Source of the DNA: Limibacillus halophilus
Lineage (GTDB): Bacteria > Pseudomonadota > Alphaproteobacteria > Kiloniellales > CECT-8803
Assembly: GCF_014191775.1 (NCBI RefSeq)
Contig: NZ_JACHXA010000002.1
Span: forward strand, 372,001-436,000
Reading direction: 5' to 3'
Length of the DNA stretch: 64,000 bases
In this document: positions 17,130-26,883 of the stretch, piece by piece
Numbering within the stretch: position 1 is the first letter of the stretch
Layout: each line of letters opens with the position of its first letter
The notes under the pieces: generated by a model
Told to the model about the DNA's origin: nothing
Databases searched by the model: none
Seen by the model: the letters and a program-made list of their open reading frames with translations, nothing else
Program-made: the position numbers and the translations under genes

Positions 17130-18053
17130 TCACCCGGCCTGATTGGCCGCTGCGGCAATCGCGGCGGCACGCCTTGTGCGCGACGCCCGCAGACTGTCGA
17201 AACTGTAGATCGCCAGGGCGGTCCAGATGCATGCAAAGGTAATCAGATGTGCGGTGGTGAATGGCTCGCCAAACAGGAAAACCGCGACAAGTACGATGCA
17301 GGTCGGTGCCAGATACTGAAACAGTCCAATCGTGCTGAACCGCAACCGCCGGGCGCCCGATGCGTACCAAATCAGCGGCAATGCAGTTACCGGGCCCGAT
17401 AGAATCAACAGGAACAAACCGGACCAGCCGGTCTCGCCGACCGTGCCCTGGCCGCCGATTTCGAGAAAGAAAATATACCCCAACGCAAAGGGCGTAAGCA
17501 GGACGGTTTCCATAAACAGCCCCTCCATCGACGCCAAGGGCGCAGTCTTTCGAATCAATCCGTAGATGCCAAAAGTGCAAGCGAGTGTGAGCGCCAACCA
17601 GGGTACGCTACCAAGCTGAAGGGTCAAGTTGATCACCCCTGTCGCCGCGATGGCGACCGCGACCATTTGGGCACGGTTCAGGCGCTCCCTTAGAACGATA
17701 AACCCCAGCATCACGTTGACCAACGGATTGATATAGTACCCTAGCGCGGCCTCGACTGCCTGTCCGCTGGAGATCGCCCAGATGTACGTGATCCAGTTCA
17801 GCGATACGAAGATTGCCGCTGCAAGCAGTACAAGGAGCGTGCGGCGCTGCCCGAGGGATCGCCGCAAGCCCGCGTATCGTCGCCAGAAGTAAAGCAGAAT
17901 ACCGACCAGCACCAGCGACCATACTATCCGGTGCGCCAATATCTCCAACGGCGGTATTGCCGATGCCCATTTGAAGTAAAGCGGTGTCACCAGCCCCCAA
18001 AACAGGAAAGCGCAAAGGGCGAACGCCACGCCGGTCTTACCTTCGCTTTCCAT
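17130..18053 (-). CDS. rarD: RarD-type EamA transporter
   Basis: A 307-residue membrane protein with about ten hydrophobic segments in two EamA repeats. It has RarD-type sequences (FLFWGLVTPLYFKW near the start, LNWITYIWAI, EAALGYYINPLVNVMLG). Members are exporters of uncertain substrate, named for a chloramphenicol-related phenotype. The start is taken at ATG 18053; a GTG lies one codon upstream. Only 3 bases separate it from the stop of the upstream MFS gene, so the two are co-transcribed. Confidence 0.85.
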   Translation of the reverse strand: MESEGKTGVAFALCAFLFWGLVTPLYFKWASAIPPLEILAHRIVWSLVLVGILLYFWRRYAGLRRSLGQRRTLLVLLAAAIFVSLNWITYIWAISSGQAVEAALGYYINPLVNVMLGFIVLRERLNRAQMVAVAIAATGVINLTLQLGSVPWLALTLACTFGIYGLIRKTAPLASMEGLFMETVLLTPFALGYIFFLEIGGQGTVGETGWSGLFLLILSGPVTALPLIWYASGARRLRFSTIGLFQYLAPTCIVLVAVFLFGEPFTTAHLITFACIWTALAIYSFDSLRASRTRRAAAIAAAANQAG

Positions 18054-18056
18054 CAC

Positions 18057-19289
18057 TTAGATTCCGGTTGCAGGTGCAGGCTGTCGTTGCAGTGCCTTAT
18101 CGGAAATCGGGAAGTGAATCAGGGCCGCAAAAACACCCAAGCCAACTGAAATCCACCAGACCGGTTCGTAACTGCCGTAAAAATCAAAAGAGATGCCGCC
18201 CAGCCACGCACCAAGGAAAGCGCCGATCTGGTGACTCAACATCACTAGCCCAAACAACGTGCTCATGTAGCGCGACCCAAAAATGTCACTTACTACCCCC
18301 CCTGTCAGCGGCACGGTGGACAACCACAGCAGACCGAAACTGGCGGAGAACAGCCAAACTGCGATCTCGGTCTTGGGTCCCAGTATGAAGAGGGCTATCA
18401 CGACGGCCCGAGCGAGATAGATACCCGATAAAAGGTTCTTTTTCCGATACTTACCCCCCAGAACACCCGCCAGCAGCCCGCCGATGATATTAAAGAAGCC
18501 AATCAACCCCAACGCGGTCGCGCCGATCATGCCGGTCAGATTACAAGTCAACAGATATCCCGGTAGATGAGTGGCGACGAAGGCAACGTGAAAACCGCAC
18601 ACAAAAAAGCCAATGGTGAGAAGCTGATAACCTCGATGCCGTCCGGCCTCGCTGATCGCAGCCTTCAATGAGGATGGGCCGTGCTCAGCCTGGTGGCTTC
18701 CCGCGCGCCCCTTCAAAGCCGCAGCCATCGGCACAATCAATAGCGCCAATGCAGCAAGCACCAAAAGCGCCCCAAACCATTCCAGGCTGCCGATCAACTG
18801 CTGGGTAAATGGCAGCAGCACAAACTGACCGGCCGATCCGCCGGCAGAGGCAAATCCCAGTGCTCTCGCGCGCGTTTCCGGCGGCGTCAAACGTGCCACG
18901 GCACCCAGCACCATTGGGAACCCGCAGGCGGCGACAGCCATTCCGACGAGGATGCCGCCACCGAAATGTACGCCGGCTTCGTTACCCATGAAGGCCATCG
19001 TCGCCAAGCCGACAGCATAAAGCAGACCGCCGCCAACCAGCATACGCGCGGTGCCGAAGCGATCCGACATGGCCGCCATGATCGGTGTTGCCAGACCCCA
19101 AAGAAGATTCTGGACCGCCACCGCCAGAGAGAAACTGCCAACGGAAATACCAATCGACTCGTTCATCGGTGTGATGAACAAACCGAATGTCTGGCGGATA
19201 CCCATGTTGAGGCTCAGGACAACGCCTGCGCAAAGAATCACGACAAGTGGTGTCCGCCAGGAAGACTTGCTGCCATCTACTATGTTCAT
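18057..19289 (-). CDS. MFS transporter
   Basis: A 410-residue protein with 12 membrane segments. The motif-A-like AMSDRFGTARM follows helix 2, and the N-terminus RQTFGLFITPMNESIG is typical of the oxalate/formate antiporter-like MCT group. Substrate unknown. It is followed closely by rarD in the same direction, and a TPR gene also on the minus strand ends 95 bases upstream of its start. Confidence 0.8.
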   Translation of the reverse strand: MNIVDGSKSSWRTPLVVILCAGVVLSLNMGIRQTFGLFITPMNESIGISVGSFSLAVAVQNLLWGLATPIMAAMSDRFGTARMLVGGGLLYAVGLATMAFMGNEAGVHFGGGILVGMAVAACGFPMVLGAVARLTPPETRARALGFASAGGSAGQFVLLPFTQQLIGSLEWFGALLVLAALALLIVPMAAALKGRAGSHQAEHGPSSLKAAISEAGRHRGYQLLTIGFFVCGFHVAFVATHLPGYLLTCNLTGMIGATALGLIGFFNIIGGLLAGVLGGKYRKKNLLSGIYLARAVVIALFILGPKTEIAVWLFSASFGLLWLSTVPLTGGVVSDIFGSRYMSTLFGLVMLSHQIGAFLGAWLGGISFDFYGSYEPVWWISVGLGVFAALIHFPISDKALQRQPAPATGI

Positions 19290-19383
19290 CGCCGCATTCT
19301 AGAATGCAAATGGATGCGCGCCACCTGTTTCATCAGCATAGGGGGGCTGCAGGAAGAACAGGGCTAAGGCAAATCATGCCTCG

Positions 19384-19935
19384 CTAGATACGGTTCTTGT
19401 CGAGCTGCTTGGCGAGCGTTTCAATATTGTACTTCACGCCTTCCATGTGCGGGTTCACCGCCAGTGCCGCCTTGAAAGCCTCAAGCGCCAGGTCGGGCCT
19501 GTCGAGCTGCAGGTAAACTAGCCCCTGGCCGGACAAAGCTCCGAAATGCCGGGGCTCCAGCGCCAGGGTTCGCCGGATATCCGACAATGAGCCTTCGTAA
19601 TCGCCCAACAGGTAAAGCACGGTTGCACGCTTGTTCCATCCCTCCGCGAAACTGGGCTCCAGTTCTACGATCTTCTGGAATGCTATTAGGGCGCCCGCAT
19701 AGTCTTCACGCGCAATGGCTTGGCTCCCGGTTCGCATGAGGATAGAGACGGCACCATTATTGCTGTCGGACCAGATACGCCAGATTTCAAACTCGATCTG
19801 TTTGGCTTGATTCGCGTCCAGCTTCGCCTGCAGTTCCTCGAACAAGCCGACAAGACGCGAATCTGTCTGGTCCGCTTGAAGCGGCCCGGTCGTCCAAAAC
19901 ATCACGAATGCAAGCAGCAAAAACACCTTTCGCAT
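19384..19935 (-). CDS. Exported TPR protein
   Basis: A 183-residue protein. The ATG at 19935 begins a signal peptide (VFLLLAFVMFWTTGPLQA); the frame is open 32 codons further upstream without a plausible start. At least three tetratricopeptide repeats follow from about residue 70 (EDYAGALIAFQKIVELEP, GDYEGSLSDIRRTLALEP, DRPDLALEAFKAALAVNP). TPRs mediate protein contacts. A periplasmic scaffold role is likely, but no partner can be named. It is divergent from the DUF2817 gene. Confidence 0.75.
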   Translation of the reverse strand: MRKVFLLLAFVMFWTTGPLQADQTDSRLVGLFEELQAKLDANQAKQIEFEIWRIWSDSNNGAVSILMRTGSQAIAREDYAGALIAFQKIVELEPSFAEGWNKRATVLYLLGDYEGSLSDIRRTLALEPRHFGALSGQGLVYLQLDRPDLALEAFKAALAVNPHMEGVKYNIETLAKQLDKNRI

Positions 19936-20042
19936 GGCGTCAAGTATGGCGCAGCTTTGAAAAAAGGTAAAAGGCCGCTTCAAGTTCGAGCGCGCCATCG
20001 CTACCTTCAAGAGATCATAACTCCGTGACAAGAGGACAACAT

Positions 20043-21134
20043 ATGCCGAAGGCCACTCCCTATTTCTCGCAGGATTACGATGAGGCCCGAGCCAAGTTCA
20101 AGGATGCGACCAAGGCGGCGGGCGGCACGATGGAGCGCTTTTTGAACGAGGCCGAGCGGGGTCTGAAGGGCGAAGAGCTTTCGACCGATGTTGCTTGGCA
20201 TGGACCTAAAGATGCCGAAGCGGTGCTTGTAACCATCTCGGGAACGCATGGCGCGGAGGGCTTCTGCGGGTCCGGTGTTCAGATTGGCTGGCTTGAGAGC
20301 GGGCTGATTGAAGAGATGCCGGCGGATACGGCATTGCTGCAGATTCATGCCATCAACCCTTACGGCTTTTCATGGATTCGCCGGGTGACGGAAGACAACG
20401 TCGATCTCAACCGAAACTTTTTGGATCATGCCGCCGGAAACTGGCCGGAAAACCCAGGGTACAATGAACTGGCAGAAGTCATCTGCCCAAAGGAGTGGGA
20501 CGACGCCACCATTGCCAGCGCCAATGCCGTGTTGCTGGCCTATGCCGATGAGCATGGCGCAACCGCCCTGCAAAGCGCGATCTCCGGCGGTCAGTATAAT
20601 CATGCGGACGGCATTTTTTACGGCGGGCGGCATGATACCTGGTCGAAAGTCACCCTGAACAGAATTCTGGATCGCTATCTCGGCAAAGCCAAACGCGTGG
20701 CCTTGATCGATTACCATACCGGTCTGGGGCCGCGCGGCTACGGCGAACGCATCTGCGTTCATAAGCCCGGGTCGCCCGGAATTCAGCGCGCCGAAGCCTT
20801 CTATGACAGGGATATCACCTCACCCTACCTGGGCAGTTCATCGTCGGTTCCCTTGCATGGCGTTAACTTGCTGGGGATCGAAGCGACCCTTCCGCACGCT
20901 GAGTTAACCGCGGTCGCCTTGGAGTACGGCACGCGACCGACTCTTGAGGTCAAGCACGCCCTGCGCGCCGATAACTGGCTGCATCTCCATGGAGAGATCG
21001 ATAGCAAGAAGGGCCAGGCCATCAAGGAAGACATCCGTGCGGCCTTCTATCAAGACGCCGATGACTGGAAAACCATGATCTGGGAACGTGGGGTGGAAAC
21101 ACAGCGCATGGCCCTCAAAGGCCTTTGGTCTTGA
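20043..21134 (+). CDS. DUF2817 family zinc hydrolase (M14-like)
   Basis: A 363-residue protein of the DUF2817 family, related to M14 zinc carboxypeptidases. Zinc-site sequences are GTHGAEGFCG (His and Glu) and DYHTGLGPRG (His). The conserved NPYGFSW and NVDLNRNF segments lie between them. The natural substrate is not known for the family. Start at ATG 20043 with AGAGGA upstream rather than the GTG at 20025. No signal peptide, so it is cytoplasmic. It stands alone between divergent TPR and convergent MFS genes. Confidence 0.85.
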   Translation: MPKATPYFSQDYDEARAKFKDATKAAGGTMERFLNEAERGLKGEELSTDVAWHGPKDAEAVLVTISGTHGAEGFCGSGVQIGWLESGLIEEMPADTALLQIHAINPYGFSWIRRVTEDNVDLNRNFLDHAAGNWPENPGYNELAEVICPKEWDDATIASANAVLLAYADEHGATALQSAISGGQYNHADGIFYGGRHDTWSKVTLNRILDRYLGKAKRVALIDYHTGLGPRGYGERICVHKPGSPGIQRAEAFYDRDITSPYLGSSSSVPLHGVNLLGIEATLPHAELTAVALEYGTRPTLEVKHALRADNWLHLHGEIDSKKGQAIKEDIRAAFYQDADDWKTMIWERGVETQRMALKGLWS

Positions 21135-21170
21135 CGGTTTTTTTGTGCTGCTTAGCCGACGTTCACGCTT

Positions 21171-22484
21171 CTACCGCCCGCTCGCCTGCGAAGAGCTGAC
21201 GCTTTCTGTTTGAGCGGCACCTGGCGCGGTGTGCCCGGTCGCCCAGCGCATCAGCATGGGCGAGGTGCGCAGCAAACCGACAAAGCGTTTCTTTGCAGAC
21301 ATCGGAACCGTCGCACGGCGGCCCATGCGGTAGATGATGAACAGAATGAGCGAGCCATGCAGGACCGTCATGTACAGGAAGAAATAGGAAGGCGCCGCCA
21401 CCTCCAGCACCCAGGCGGCCAGGGTCGGCCCGACAATTGCCCCGGCTGAATAGAATAGCATTAAGGTCGCCGAGAGATCGATAAAGTCTTCGGGCTCCGC
21501 GAAATCGTTGGCATGGGCAACGGACAAGGAATAGAGCGGACTGGAAAAAGCACCGAACATGAATGCGCCGACCATCAGCGCCATTTCGCTGCTATCCGCA
21601 AAGACCGTCATGTAAAGCCCGGACAACGCTGCCAAGCCCGTGGTCAGCATCAGCACGCCGCGTCGGTTCATGCGGTCTGACAGCCAACCCAAAGGATACT
21701 GAGTAACAGCGCCCCCGACGATCCCAAGACTCATGAAAGTAGCGACCTGGGCTACAGCTAGCCCCATCTCCTGGGCATAAAGCGGGCCCACCATGCGAAA
21801 GGCCGAATTGGTCAGGCCAATCGTCACGCAGCCGATCGACGCGAGCGGCGAAATCATATAGCTGCGGCGGATATTGAGCGTCGCTGAGGTTGGTACCGGT
21901 GGCGTTTTCTGCCGCGACAACGTAAGTGGCAAAAGCGAGAGGCAGTAGATCATTGCCACCACGGCGAAGATATCGAATCCAACGGCGCCAACCCACGGCA
22001 AAACAAACTGTCCGCTGGTCACGAACAGCAAATCGACAATCCGGTATATGCTCAGGATCCGACCCCGATCACCCCTTTCGGATTGTGCGTTCAACCAGGA
22101 CTCCACGATCGATAGCAGGCCGGAAAAACAGATGCCCATGATCATGCGGACCACGAGCCAGACAACGGGGTGAATGACCAATACCATCAGCAATGCGCCG
22201 ATGGCGCAAAGGGCGCAGAAGGCCGCGAAAACTCTGATATGCCCCGCGCGGCGTATCAGCCAGGGAACAAAGAGGCAGCCGGCGCCAAAGCCGATGAAAT
22301 AGGCGGTGCCCACATAGCCAACAAAAGAGGGCCCGAAACCCTCCAGGTTCGCGCGCACGGCCACGAGGGTGCCAAAGAGCCCGTTGCCGCCCAAAAGTAT
22401 GCCGGCAGAGAACAGAAGCGGTGCAAAATTCCACGCTCGGCTCAATACACCGAGTGGTCTAACCGTAGGCTCCAAACCAGCCAC
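21171..22484 (-). CDS. MFS transporter, YcaD-like
   Basis: A 437-residue protein with 12 membrane segments and a YcaD-like N-terminal half (GTAYFIGFGAGCLFVPWLIRRAGHIRVF, ESWLNAQSERGDRGRILSIYRI). It starts with GTG at 22484 and the ribosome site is weak, so the true start may be slightly different. It begins 53 bases after glcF in the same direction and may be the last gene of the glycolate oxidase transcript. A role in moving glycolate or a related acid is possible but not shown. Confidence 0.78.
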   Translation of the reverse strand: MAGLEPTVRPLGVLSRAWNFAPLLFSAGILLGGNGLFGTLVAVRANLEGFGPSFVGYVGTAYFIGFGAGCLFVPWLIRRAGHIRVFAAFCALCAIGALLMVLVIHPVVWLVVRMIMGICFSGLLSIVESWLNAQSERGDRGRILSIYRIVDLLFVTSGQFVLPWVGAVGFDIFAVVAMIYCLSLLPLTLSRQKTPPVPTSATLNIRRSYMISPLASIGCVTIGLTNSAFRMVGPLYAQEMGLAVAQVATFMSLGIVGGAVTQYPLGWLSDRMNRRGVLMLTTGLAALSGLYMTVFADSSEMALMVGAFMFGAFSSPLYSLSVAHANDFAEPEDFIDLSATLMLFYSAGAIVGPTLAAWVLEVAAPSYFFLYMTVLHGSLILFIIYRMGRRATVPMSAKKRFVGLLRTSPMLMRWATGHTAPGAAQTESVSSSQASGR

Positions 22485-22537
22485 CTTTGAGCACGGCGGA
22501 CCGACGGGTCCGGCTTCCTGCGCTCATCTTAAAACCC

Positions 22538-23890
22538 TTACTCCGCAGCGTGTAAAGGGGCAGCAGGTTCAATCTTGCCAGAAAGGTTGTTTCGCAATTC
22601 CTCCGGCAGCGGTCCGCCGGTCGCCCAATCAAGAAGAACAGCGGTATGAACGATGGGCAGGACCGATCCGCTGGCGATCTGAGTCATGCATCCGATGTTT
22701 CCGGCAGCCACTAAGTCGGCGCCGGTACTTTCGATGTTCGCGATCTTGCGCGCCTTGAGCTTCCCGGCAAGTTCGGGCTGCAATATGTTGTAGGTTCCCG
22801 CGGACCCACAGCACAGATGGCTTTCCGGTACTTCCTTCACGGCAAAGCCGGCCGACCTGAGCAACGCTCGTGGCGGTTCGCTTAGTTGCTGGCCGTGTTG
22901 CATGGAACAAGCCGAGTGATAGGCCAGTGTCAAAGACCCGGTATCGATCACCGGCGCCATCAAGCCGAACTCATGAAGAAACTCGGTGATATCCTTCGTG
23001 ATCGCCGAGACTTTTGCCCCCCGCTCTGCCCACGCGGGATCGGAGCGCAACATGAAGCCGTAGTCTTTGACGGTGGTGCCACAACCTGACGCGTTGATGA
23101 TAATTGCGTCCAGCCCATCGCCCGCCATTTCCCGAGACCAGGCGGCGACGTTCGCTTTCACCGAAGCGAAAGCTTGCTCTTCCTTGCCCATATGATGGGT
23201 CAGCGCGCCGCAGCAACCGGCACCATTGGCGATCACCACCTCGACTCCATGACGGCGCAAAAGACGAACCGTCGCCTCATTGATCCCCGGAGCCAACACC
23301 TGCTGGGCGCAGCCGCTCAGCATCGCCACACGCGCCCGGCGCGTCCCCTCGGCCGGGAAGACCTGAGGCCGGTCAACTGGAGAAGCCGCAGGAACACGGG
23401 CCGGCGCAAGCGCCAGCATCGCGCCGAGACGCTGAGGTAGGAGCTTTGCCAAGGGACGCGCAAGCGGCCGGGCTAGCGACGCCGCTTTCAGCGCTAACCG
23501 AAAACGACTGGGGTAAGGCAGAAGCTTGGCCAACAGGTCACGCAACAAACGATCCATCAGAGGCCGCCGATAGGTTTCCTCAATATGACCGCGGGCTTGA
23601 TCGACAAGGTGCATGTAATGCACACCCGAGGGACAGGTGGTCATGCAGGACAAACAGGAGAGGCAGCGATCGATGTGCTTGACGGTCTTTTCGTCGGCGG
23701 GCCGGTCCTTTTCCAGCATGTCCTTGATCAGGTAAATGCGGCCGCGCGGACTGTCCAGTTCATCCCCCAGCAGCACGTAGGTCGGACAGGTTGCCGTGCA
23801 GAAACCGCAATGTACGCAGGATCGCAGAATGCTGTTCGCCTCGGCGATATCCGGGTCGGCTAGCTGTGCCAGAGTAAAGTTCGTTTGCAT
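22538..23890 (-). CDS. glcF: Glycolate oxidase iron-sulfur subunit
   Basis: A 450-residue subunit of membrane-associated glycolate oxidase. It has two 4Fe-4S motifs (CVHCGFCTATCP at about residue 26 and CLSCLSCMTTCP at about 77) and two CCG domains (GAGCCGALTHHMG and HLCCGSAGTYN), which pass electrons towards quinone. The start has AAGGAG upstream, and the gene lies 27 bases after glcE. Confidence 0.95.
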   Translation of the reverse strand: MQTNFTLAQLADPDIAEANSILRSCVHCGFCTATCPTYVLLGDELDSPRGRIYLIKDMLEKDRPADEKTVKHIDRCLSCLSCMTTCPSGVHYMHLVDQARGHIEETYRRPLMDRLLRDLLAKLLPYPSRFRLALKAASLARPLARPLAKLLPQRLGAMLALAPARVPAASPVDRPQVFPAEGTRRARVAMLSGCAQQVLAPGINEATVRLLRRHGVEVVIANGAGCCGALTHHMGKEEQAFASVKANVAAWSREMAGDGLDAIIINASGCGTTVKDYGFMLRSDPAWAERGAKVSAITKDITEFLHEFGLMAPVIDTGSLTLAYHSACSMQHGQQLSEPPRALLRSAGFAVKEVPESHLCCGSAGTYNILQPELAGKLKARKIANIESTGADLVAAGNIGCMTQIASGSVLPIVHTAVLLDWATGGPLPEELRNNLSGKIEPAAPLHAAE

Positions 23891-23917
23891 GGCGGCTTCT
23901 CCTTGGACGCCTGTCGT

Positions 23918-25141
23918 TCAGCTTCCGGCGCGCATACGGCCAGGATTGAGAATACCCACTGGATCAAAAGCTTCCTTGACCCGGTGGGACAGCGCCGCCA
24001 TCGCCGGATCCTGAGGTTGGAAGACCTCTATCCCGGCACGCAAGTTATCGGGTGCGCGCAGCAACGTTGCGTGACCGCCTCCGGCTGCCGCAATCGCCGA
24101 ACGAATCACCGCAGCCGCACAGTCGCCCTCGGCAGGCGTTGCCAGCAACAGCAAGCCACCACCCCAATCGAAGAAATGCTCGGCAGCGACTTGCGCAGTT
24201 ATTGCCGCGGCTACTGCCGGACCGGCTTGCGGCGCGACGGAAATTCGCCAAACTGCCCGCTCGTCACCGACGAAGGGCTTGATATCTCTTACCTCGCGCC
24301 AAAAGCTATTGCTGTTATGACTGTGCAGCTCTTCGGTCGAACCAAGGTCGGCCAAGAGGTCTCGCAGCGCCTGGCAGCGGTGCGCGACCGAACCCGCAGG
24401 CCCTTCCACGCGAACCGCCGCCACGCCGCCGTCGCTGTCACGAACATAGCCCACGCCGGAGCAAGCCGCGATAACCTGCGGCAGATGGGCAGCGGCGGAG
24501 ACCTCATGCGACGAGGTCAGGGCCCGTGTCATCGCCAGCAACCCCGCAGCATCGTCAAGGCCCCGGACCAGCACTGTTCTTGTCTTCTCGGGGACTGGGA
24601 GGACTTTCACCGTGACATCGGTCATGACGGCGAGGGTCCCGTAAGACCCTGCCAAAACCTTACAGAGATCGTAACCGGTGACGTTCTTGACCACGCGTCC
24701 GCCAGTCTTAAAGAGTGTTCCCCGCCCGGAATAGGCGCTGGCGCCCAGGAAGTGATCACGAGCGGCACCAGCCTTAATGCGACGGGGTCCAGACAGGTTG
24801 CAGGCTAGAACCCCACCTATGCTGGCCTGTCCCTCTTCACCACCCAAAAGAGGCCCAAGATCGCAAGGCTCGAAAGCCAGCTCCTGTTTTTTCTCAGCAA
24901 TCGCAGCTTGGATTTCCGCCAGTGAGGTCCCGGCCCTTGCTTGTAAGACCAACTCCTCTGGCTCGTACAGCGTGATGCCCGACAACGCGGAAAGATCAAG
25001 GCTGTGGGCGGCCTGCGTGACGCGGCCGAGCTTGCGCTTGCTACCCCGCCCGATAACCTCAACCGGCTGTTCCTCGGCCAAGGCCCAGGACAAAAGCTCC
25101 GCGACCTGTGTATCGCTTTCGGGACGAAAGGTTTCGGTCAT
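23918..25141 (-). CDS. glcE: Glycolate oxidase FAD-binding subunit
   Basis: A 407-residue FAD_binding_4 protein. The FAD loop is IGRGSKRKLG followed by the segment GGVLACNLSGPRR, with GRVVKNVTGYDLCKVLAGSYGTLAVMTDVT further on, which is characteristic of GlcE. It works with GlcD and GlcF in oxidising glycolate to glyoxylate. The start has GGAGAACGG upstream and the gene lies 12 bases after glcD. Confidence 0.93.
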   Translation of the reverse strand: MTETFRPESDTQVAELLSWALAEEQPVEVIGRGSKRKLGRVTQAAHSLDLSALSGITLYEPEELVLQARAGTSLAEIQAAIAEKKQELAFEPCDLGPLLGGEEGQASIGGVLACNLSGPRRIKAGAARDHFLGASAYSGRGTLFKTGGRVVKNVTGYDLCKVLAGSYGTLAVMTDVTVKVLPVPEKTRTVLVRGLDDAAGLLAMTRALTSSHEVSAAAHLPQVIAACSGVGYVRDSDGGVAAVRVEGPAGSVAHRCQALRDLLADLGSTEELHSHNSNSFWREVRDIKPFVGDERAVWRISVAPQAGPAVAAAITAQVAAEHFFDWGGGLLLLATPAEGDCAAAVIRSAIAAAGGGHATLLRAPDNLRAGIEVFQPQDPAMAALSHRVKEAFDPVGILNPGRMRAGS

Positions 25142-25153
25142 ACCGCCGTTCTC

Positions 25154-26641
25154 CTAGAAACGCGGCAGGTCGGGGAATCGAACCTGACCTCTGCTAATGT
25201 GTACACGGCCAAGCTCCGCACAGCGGTGCAACTGGGGAAATACTTTTCCGGGATTGAGCAACGAATCCGGATCAAAGGCGCATTTGACCCGCTGCTGCTG
25301 TTTGAGATCCTCTTCGCTGAACATCGTGCCCATCAAGTCACGCTTCTCGACGCCAACTCCGTGCTCGCCCGTCAGCACGCCGCCAACCTCGACGCAGAGC
25401 TTCAGAATCTCAGCGCCCATCTCTTCGCAGCGTTCGAGCTCTCCCGGCTTGTTGGCATCATAGAGAATAAGCGGATGGAGGTTGCCATCCCCGGCGTGGA
25501 AAACATTAGCCACGGCCAGGCCGTACTCCTTGCTGAGTTCACCCATGCGATTCAATACGACCGGCAATTGGTGCCGGGGAATGGTGCCATCCATACAATA
25601 ATAGTCCGGCGAGATACGCCCCACGGCGGGAAAAGCATTCTTGCGCCCGGCCCAAAGCAGCAAGCGTTCCGCCTCACTCTCGGAGACCCGCATAGTGACC
25701 GATCCCGCGGCTTGGGCAATGGCGGACACCCGGCCGATCAACTCATCGACCTCGGTCTCAGGGCCGTCGAGTTCGATCAACACTAAAGCTTCGACATCCA
25801 GGGGGTAGCCAGCCTTGACGAAAGCTTCGACCGCATGAATAGCGGGCTTATCCATCATCTCCATGCCGCCGGGTATGATACCCTCGGCGATGACCCGACC
25901 GACGCAGTTACCGGCGGCATCGTTACTCTGGAACCCGAGCAGCACGGCGCGCGCCGTCTCCGGCTTCTTCAGGATTCGCACGGTCACTTCGGTGATGACG
26001 CAGAGCAGGCCCTCTGACCCGGTTAACAAGCCCAAAAGATCATAGCCATCAGAATCCAGATGCTTGCCACCGAGGCGAAGTACGGTGCCATCGATCAACA
26101 CCACCTCAAGGCCCAGCAGGTTATTCGTCGTGACCCCGTACTTGAGGCAGTGAACACCGCCGGAGTTTTCCGCGACGTTGCCACCAATCGTGCAGGCGAT
26201 CTGGCTTGACGGGTCTGGCGCATAGTAGAAGCCCGCATGTTCGACCGCTTTGGTGATGCCGAGGTTAGTGACTCCCGGTTGCGCCCGCACCGCTCGATTG
26301 TCGGTATCGATCTCCAGTATCCGATTGAACTTACCCAGACCCAGGGTAATGGCGTCAGCCAACGGCAAAGCGCCGCCGGACAACCCCGTGCCGGCACCGC
26401 GCGGCACAATCTTGATGCCCTCCCGGTGGCAATAGGCCATCACTTTGCTGACCTGCTCCGTGGTCTCCGGCAACGCGACGATCAAGGGTAGTTGCCGATA
26501 AGCCGTCAAGCCGTCGCTCTCGTAAGCGCGCAACTCTTCTTCCGCCGTGATGACGCACTCGCCCGGCAAAATTTTCTGCAAGGCAGAAACGATCTCCCGC
26601 CGACGGGCAATAACGGCCTGATCTGCCTCTGGCATCTGCAT
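25154..26641 (-). CDS. glcD: Glycolate oxidase catalytic FAD subunit
   Basis: A 495-residue flavoprotein that oxidises glycolate (and D-lactate in some homologues) to the keto acid. It shows the FAD-binding PRGAGTGLSGGALP loop, the segment GGNVAENSGGVHCLKYGVT, and the C-terminal FAD-oxidase motif HAGDGNLHPL... GGVLTGEHGVGVEKRD. First gene of glcDEF. A GAGGAG lies upstream of the ATG. A FadR-type operator sits 49 bases before the start, on the proposed transcript start. Confidence 0.95.
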   Translation of the reverse strand: MQMPEADQAVIARRREIVSALQKILPGECVITAEEELRAYESDGLTAYRQLPLIVALPETTEQVSKVMAYCHREGIKIVPRGAGTGLSGGALPLADAITLGLGKFNRILEIDTDNRAVRAQPGVTNLGITKAVEHAGFYYAPDPSSQIACTIGGNVAENSGGVHCLKYGVTTNNLLGLEVVLIDGTVLRLGGKHLDSDGYDLLGLLTGSEGLLCVITEVTVRILKKPETARAVLLGFQSNDAAGNCVGRVIAEGIIPGGMEMMDKPAIHAVEAFVKAGYPLDVEALVLIELDGPETEVDELIGRVSAIAQAAGSVTMRVSESEAERLLLWAGRKNAFPAVGRISPDYYCMDGTIPRHQLPVVLNRMGELSKEYGLAVANVFHAGDGNLHPLILYDANKPGELERCEEMGAEILKLCVEVGGVLTGEHGVGVEKRDLMGTMFSEEDLKQQQRVKCAFDPDSLLNPGKVFPQLHRCAELGRVHISRGQVRFPDLPRF

Positions 26642-26689
26642 CGCGCGTCTCCTCGCTAGTCACAACCTGCGGACTCTTGATGGCCGACA

Positions 26690-26703
26690 AATTGGTATTA
26701 CCA
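26690..26703 (+). promoter_or_regulatory. FadR/PdhR-type operator, site B (glcDEF)
   Basis: AATTGGTATTACCA contains the perfect inverted repeat TGGT-ATT-ACCA. It matches 13 of 14 positions of site A upstream of the FadR-type regulator at 12292. It lies 49 bases upstream of glcD, next to a TATACA-like sequence on the minus strand (26707-26712). Confidence 0.65.
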
Positions 26704-26794
26704 CTTTGTATAACTATGTGCGAAGGAAAGGCTTAGGTCAATCCTTGAGCCACCGGGAAACCGGCAAGAATCGGGCAAGTTGGGCCAGACAAAC

Positions 26795-26832
26795 GAAAAC
26801 CGCGCCGCCCGTTTAGGGGCAGCGCGGTTTTC
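26795..26832 (-). terminator. Rho-independent terminator of rpmJ
   Basis: An 11-bp stem, GAAAACCGCGC pairing with GCGCGGTTTTC, with A/T-rich ends that give a T-rich tail on either strand. It lies 52 bases beyond the rpmJ stop. Confidence 0.8.
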
Positions 26833-26883
26833 AAAACTCTCCCACACATCCGGGGCGAACCCGGAGGCGCGGTAACTCTCGCC

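Noticed and set aside
23885-25786. Long plus-strand frames of 307 and 260 codons
   Set aside because: They are antisense to glcE and glcD, which are clear genes. No ribosome sites or recognisable domains.
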